Assembly (NCBI GenBank): GCA_937942115.1
Contig: CALDFY010000312.1
Location: forward strand, 1 to 7,321
Length of the DNA: 7,321 nucleotides
Reading direction: 5' to 3'
Origin: an uncultured Anaerolineae bacterium
GTDB taxonomy: Bacteria; Chloroflexota; Anaerolineae; B4-G1; DUEL01
Shown here: in pieces, positions 5,658-7,321 of the stretch
How positions within the stretch are numbered: the stretch's first letter is position 1
How the letters are laid out: each line of letters begins with the position of its first letter
Made by a program: the position numbers and the translations under genes
Notes under the pieces: generated by a model
Databases searched by the model: none
Seen by the model: only the letters and a program-made list of their open reading frames with translations
Told to the model about the DNA's origin: nothing

Positions 5658-6812
5658 ATGCTTCGGAAAGTCCTGCTGTTGGCTCTCGCGGCCATTCTGG
5701 TGCTGCCGCTCTTCGCCGCATGCAAGCCGAAAGAGGCCGCCCCCATCAAAATCGGCGTGGAACTCCCGCTGACCGGGGACTACGCCTACGAGGGGCAGGG
5801 GATGCTCAAGTCCATCCAGTTGCTGGTGGACCAGACCAACCAGGCCGGTGGGCTGCTGGGCCGCAAGATTGAACTGGTGGTGGAGGACGACGCCGGGGAC
5901 GCCGGGCAGGCCTCCCAGGTGGCCCAGAAACTGGTGGACGCGGGGGTCATCGCCGTCATCGGGGCGTATAACTCCAGCGCCACGGAGCCGGCTTCCGTCA
6001 TCTACAACCAGGCGGGCATCCTCCACATCACCCCCTCCTCCACGGCCACCCGGCTCACCGAGAAAGGCTTCCAGCGCTTCTTCCGCGTCTGCTTCCTGGA
6101 CGACCGGCAGGGGCTCTTCGCGGCCAAGTTCATGAAGGAAGTGCTGGGCGCCCAGAAGATCGGCATCCTCCACGACAACTCCACCTACGCCCAGGGTCTG
6201 GCCGAGCACACCAAGCGGTACGCCGAGCAGTTGGGGATGAACGTGGCCTTCTACGACGCCATCAACCCGGCCGATAAGGACTTCACGCCCACTCTCACCC
6301 GTATCGGCGGCGCTGGCCTGGACGCCATCTACTTCACCGGCTACCACGCTCAAGGCGGCCTGCTCCTGAAGCAATCGGCCGACCTGGGGCTGAAACTCCA
6401 ATGGGTGATGGGCAACGCCTGCAACAACCCGGAGTTGATCCAGATTGCCGGGGTGGAGAACGCGGCGGGGACTTATGTGACCACCGAGCCGCTGCCGAAG
6501 GACGTGAATGTCCCCGAGGCCAAGAAGTACGTGGAGGACTTCAAAGCCCGCTACGGCGAGGAGCCGGCCAGCGTCTGGTGGATGATGGCCGCCGAGGCCT
6601 TCAACGTCATCCGCTACGCGATTGAGCAGACCAAGTCCACCGACCCGAAGGTGCTGGCGGAGTTTCTCCATCAGGCCAAGAACATCAACGGCATCACCGG
6701 CCCCATCCTGGGCTGGGACGAGAAGGGCGACCGACTGGGCACCATCCACGTGGCCTACATCATCAACGAGAAGGGCGAGTTCATCCTGAACCCGAAGCAG
6801 CCCTCGCCGTAA
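5658..6812 (+). CDS. ABC transporter substrate-binding lipoprotein, branched-chain amino acid type (LivJ/LivK-like)
   Basis: Extracytoplasmic ligand-binding component of an ABC importer, 384 aa. Seen: a lipoprotein signal peptide with K4 and a hydrophobic core, then a lipobox-like FAAC with C22 as the lipidated residue (phenylalanine at -3 is slightly unusual). The type I periplasmic-binding fold (Peripla_BP_6) spans about residues 30-375: IGVELPLTGDYAYEGQGM near the start, VIGAYNSSATEPASVIYNQA and HITPSSTATRLTEKGFQRFF at the usual ligand cleft, and a second lobe with IYFTGYHAQGGLLLKQ. Length fits the family (about 370-400 aa). Ligands of this family include Leu/Ile/Val, other amino acids, urea and short amides; the sequence alone does not decide. 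The ATG has AAAGGAGG 6 nt upstream. It has its own promoter and a terminator 15 bp past the stop, so it appears monocistronic; permease and ATPase genes are not in the window. Confidence 0.95.
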   Translation: MLRKVLLLALAAILVLPLFAACKPKEAAPIKIGVELPLTGDYAYEGQGMLKSIQLLVDQTNQAGGLLGRKIELVVEDDAGDAGQASQVAQKLVDAGVIAVIGAYNSSATEPASVIYNQAGILHITPSSTATRLTEKGFQRFFRVCFLDDRQGLFAAKFMKEVLGAQKIGILHDNSTYAQGLAEHTKRYAEQLGMNVAFYDAINPADKDFTPTLTRIGGAGLDAIYFTGYHAQGGLLLKQSADLGLKLQWVMGNACNNPELIQIAGVENAAGTYVTTEPLPKDVNVPEAKKYVEDFKARYGEEPASVWWMMAAEAFNVIRYAIEQTKSTDPKVLAEFLHQAKNINGITGPILGWDEKGDRLGTIHVAYIINEKGEFILNPKQPSP

Positions 6813-6827
6813 GCCCTGCACCGACCG

Positions 6828-6865
6828 GGGGGGAGTTCGGGGAGCCCCCGGACTCCCCCCTTTTT
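6828..6865 (+). terminator. Intrinsic terminator of the substrate-binding protein gene
   Basis: A 15-bp stem, GGGGGGAGTTCGGGG against CCCCGGACTCCCCCC with a single G-T wobble, closes on an AGC triloop and is followed at once by TTTTT (6861-6865). It starts 15 bp after the TAA stop. Confidence 0.92.
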
Positions 6866-6910
6866 GGTATGGGGGGCTGGTATCGCAGGACTTGGGTAAC
6901 GACCTACGCC

Positions 6911-6960
6911 CGGGGCTAACAGCCCAATAGTGCTGACATTGGATATAATGTAGCGCAGGC
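6911..6960. repeat. Diverged relatives of the tandem hairpin repeat
   Basis: GGGCT-AAC-AGCCC at 6913-6925 has the same AAC triloop and CTAACAGCC core as the array downstream, with a different outer stem. GTAGCGCAGGC at 6950-6960 is the exact reverse complement of the unit end GCCTGCGCTAC, so it is a partial inverted copy. Confidence 0.65.
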
Positions 6961-7006
6961 CGCCAGGCCGCCAGACCTGAAGGGGCGGGCGATTTCTTGC
7001 ACGCTG

Positions 7007-7150
7007 TTTATCGCAGGCTAACAGCCTGCGCTACGGTTTATTGCAGGCTAATAGCCTGCGCTACGGTTTATCGCAGGCTAATAGCCTGCGCTACGGTTTA
7101 TCGCAGGCTAACAGCCTGCGCTACGGTTTATTGCAGGCTAACAGCCTGCG
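7007..7150 (+). repeat. Tandem array of 30-bp hairpin units (four full, one partial)
   Basis: Units begin TTTAT at 7007, 7037, 7067, 7097 and 7127, with exactly 30-bp periodicity; the fifth breaks off after about 7150. Each contains YGCAGGCT-AAY-AGCCTGCG, a 7-8 bp stem with an AAC or AAT triloop, followed by CTACGG. Variation is confined to two pyrimidine positions: the first stem base (C or T, so C-G or wobble T-G) and the last loop base. Units are contiguous, with no unique spacers. The near-identity implies recent tandem amplification or homogenisation. Confidence 0.95.
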
Positions 7151-7207
7151 CCAAAAAAGTTCATGCTATTGGGCGCAGAGCCCCCTCGTCCTTCTGTCTC
7201 TTTCTCT

Positions 7208-7228
7208 CCCCCACTGCTTCGCTGGGGG
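7208..7228. repeat. Short hairpin
   Basis: CCCCCA (7208-7213) and TGGGGG (7223-7228) form a 6-bp stem around a 9-nt loop containing GCTTCGC. No T-tract follows on either strand, so a terminator role is not supported. Confidence 0.6.
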
Positions 7229-7243
7229 TGATGGAAGGAAACA

Positions 7244-7278
7244 GGGTTTTGCGGCGGCCGAAGGCTGCCGCAAAACCC
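7244..7278. repeat. Strong 16-bp hairpin, possible minus-strand terminator
   Basis: GGGTTTTGCGGCGGCC (7244-7259) pairs with GGCTGCCGCAAAACCC (7263-7278) around a GAA triloop; one pair is a G-T wobble. On the minus strand the stem is followed by TGTTTCC, a weak T-rich tail, so it could terminate a gene entering from beyond the right edge. A dispersed palindrome is equally possible. Confidence 0.75.
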
Positions 7279-7295
7279 CGCCCCCACCCCTGCCC

Positions 7296-7320
7296 CTCTC
7301 CCGGACAAAGTTCGGGAGAG
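7296..7320. repeat. 11-bp hairpin at the window edge
   Basis: CTCTCCCGGAC pairs with GTTCGGGAGAG around an AAA triloop, with one G-T wobble. A C-rich stretch (7276-7296) precedes it. The right flank is cut by the window, so its full extent is unknown. Confidence 0.7.
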
Positions 7321-7321
7321 T

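Larger units (their letters stand above)
6866..7321. other. Gene-free, hairpin-rich intergenic region
   Basis: No convincing reading frame occurs in these 456 bp. The stretch holds a diverged repeat copy around 6911-6960, a five-unit tandem hairpin array (7007-7150), a pyrimidine-rich stretch (about 7181-7212) and three strong hairpins (7208-7320). A perfect TATAAT at 6944-6949 lacks a -35 partner. Confidence 0.8.

Noticed and set aside
5616..6821. A 401-codon minus-strand open frame opposite the substrate-binding protein
   Set aside because: It is the antisense shadow of a clear Peripla_BP_6 lipoprotein gene, with no recognisable domain or ribosome binding site.
6944..6949. Promoter based on a perfect TATAAT
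   Set aside because: No -35-like hexamer lies at 16-18 bp, there is no extended -10 TG, and no gene follows.
7007..7150. CRISPR array
   Set aside because: The 30-bp units are contiguous without unique spacers and no cas gene is visible, so this is a simple tandem repeat.

Overview
GC-rich bacterial DNA with strong AGGAGG-type ribosome binding sites, sigma70-like promoters and many short palindromic repeats between genes. The LepA sequence, the separate H-protein and Hdr-type genes and the hairpin-rich spacers suggest a Chloroflexota (Anaerolineae-like) genome or metagenome contig. This placement is inferred from style and was not tested by phylogeny.

Layout. (1) Positions 1-2625, minus strand: a compact three-gene operon read right to left. 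It encodes a GcvH-like lipoyl carrier protein (2123-2554), a NarI/HdrE-like membrane cytochrome b (1235-2080) and an HdrD-like iron-sulfur protein with two ferredoxin clusters and two complete CCG motifs (34-1248). A TTGACA-17-TATGAT promoter precedes it and a GC-rich hairpin at the window edge probably ends it. (2) 2626-4481, plus strand: a divergent consensus promoter that would give a nearly leaderless mRNA, then full-length lepA (elongation factor 4). (3) 4482-4702: a cluster of GCCAC...GTGGC-type repeats. (4) 4703-5518: a double zinc-ribbon protein of unknown function. (5) 5515-6865: a promoter overlapping the previous stop codon, a roughly 110-nt leader with an extra perfect Shine-Dalgarno sequence, a lipoprotein substrate-binding protein of the branched-chain amino acid type, and a textbook intrinsic terminator. 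(6) 6866-7321: no gene. It holds a five-unit, 30-bp tandem hairpin array and three further strong hairpins.

The most interesting part is the minus-strand operon. A lipoyl carrier, an HdrD-like disulfide/thiol redox protein and a quinone-type cytochrome b are co-transcribed, and no glycine cleavage or nitrate reductase genes are visible nearby. The simplest reading is a membrane-bound complex that moves electrons between a lipoyl (or lipoyl-bound sulfur) thiol/disulfide and the quinone pool. It would be an HdrDE-like analogue of the lipoate-linked sHdr sulfur oxidation system. That function is inference; the motifs and gene order are directly visible. lepA, the zinc-ribbon gene and the binding-protein gene look like separate transcription units with no evident functional link to it.
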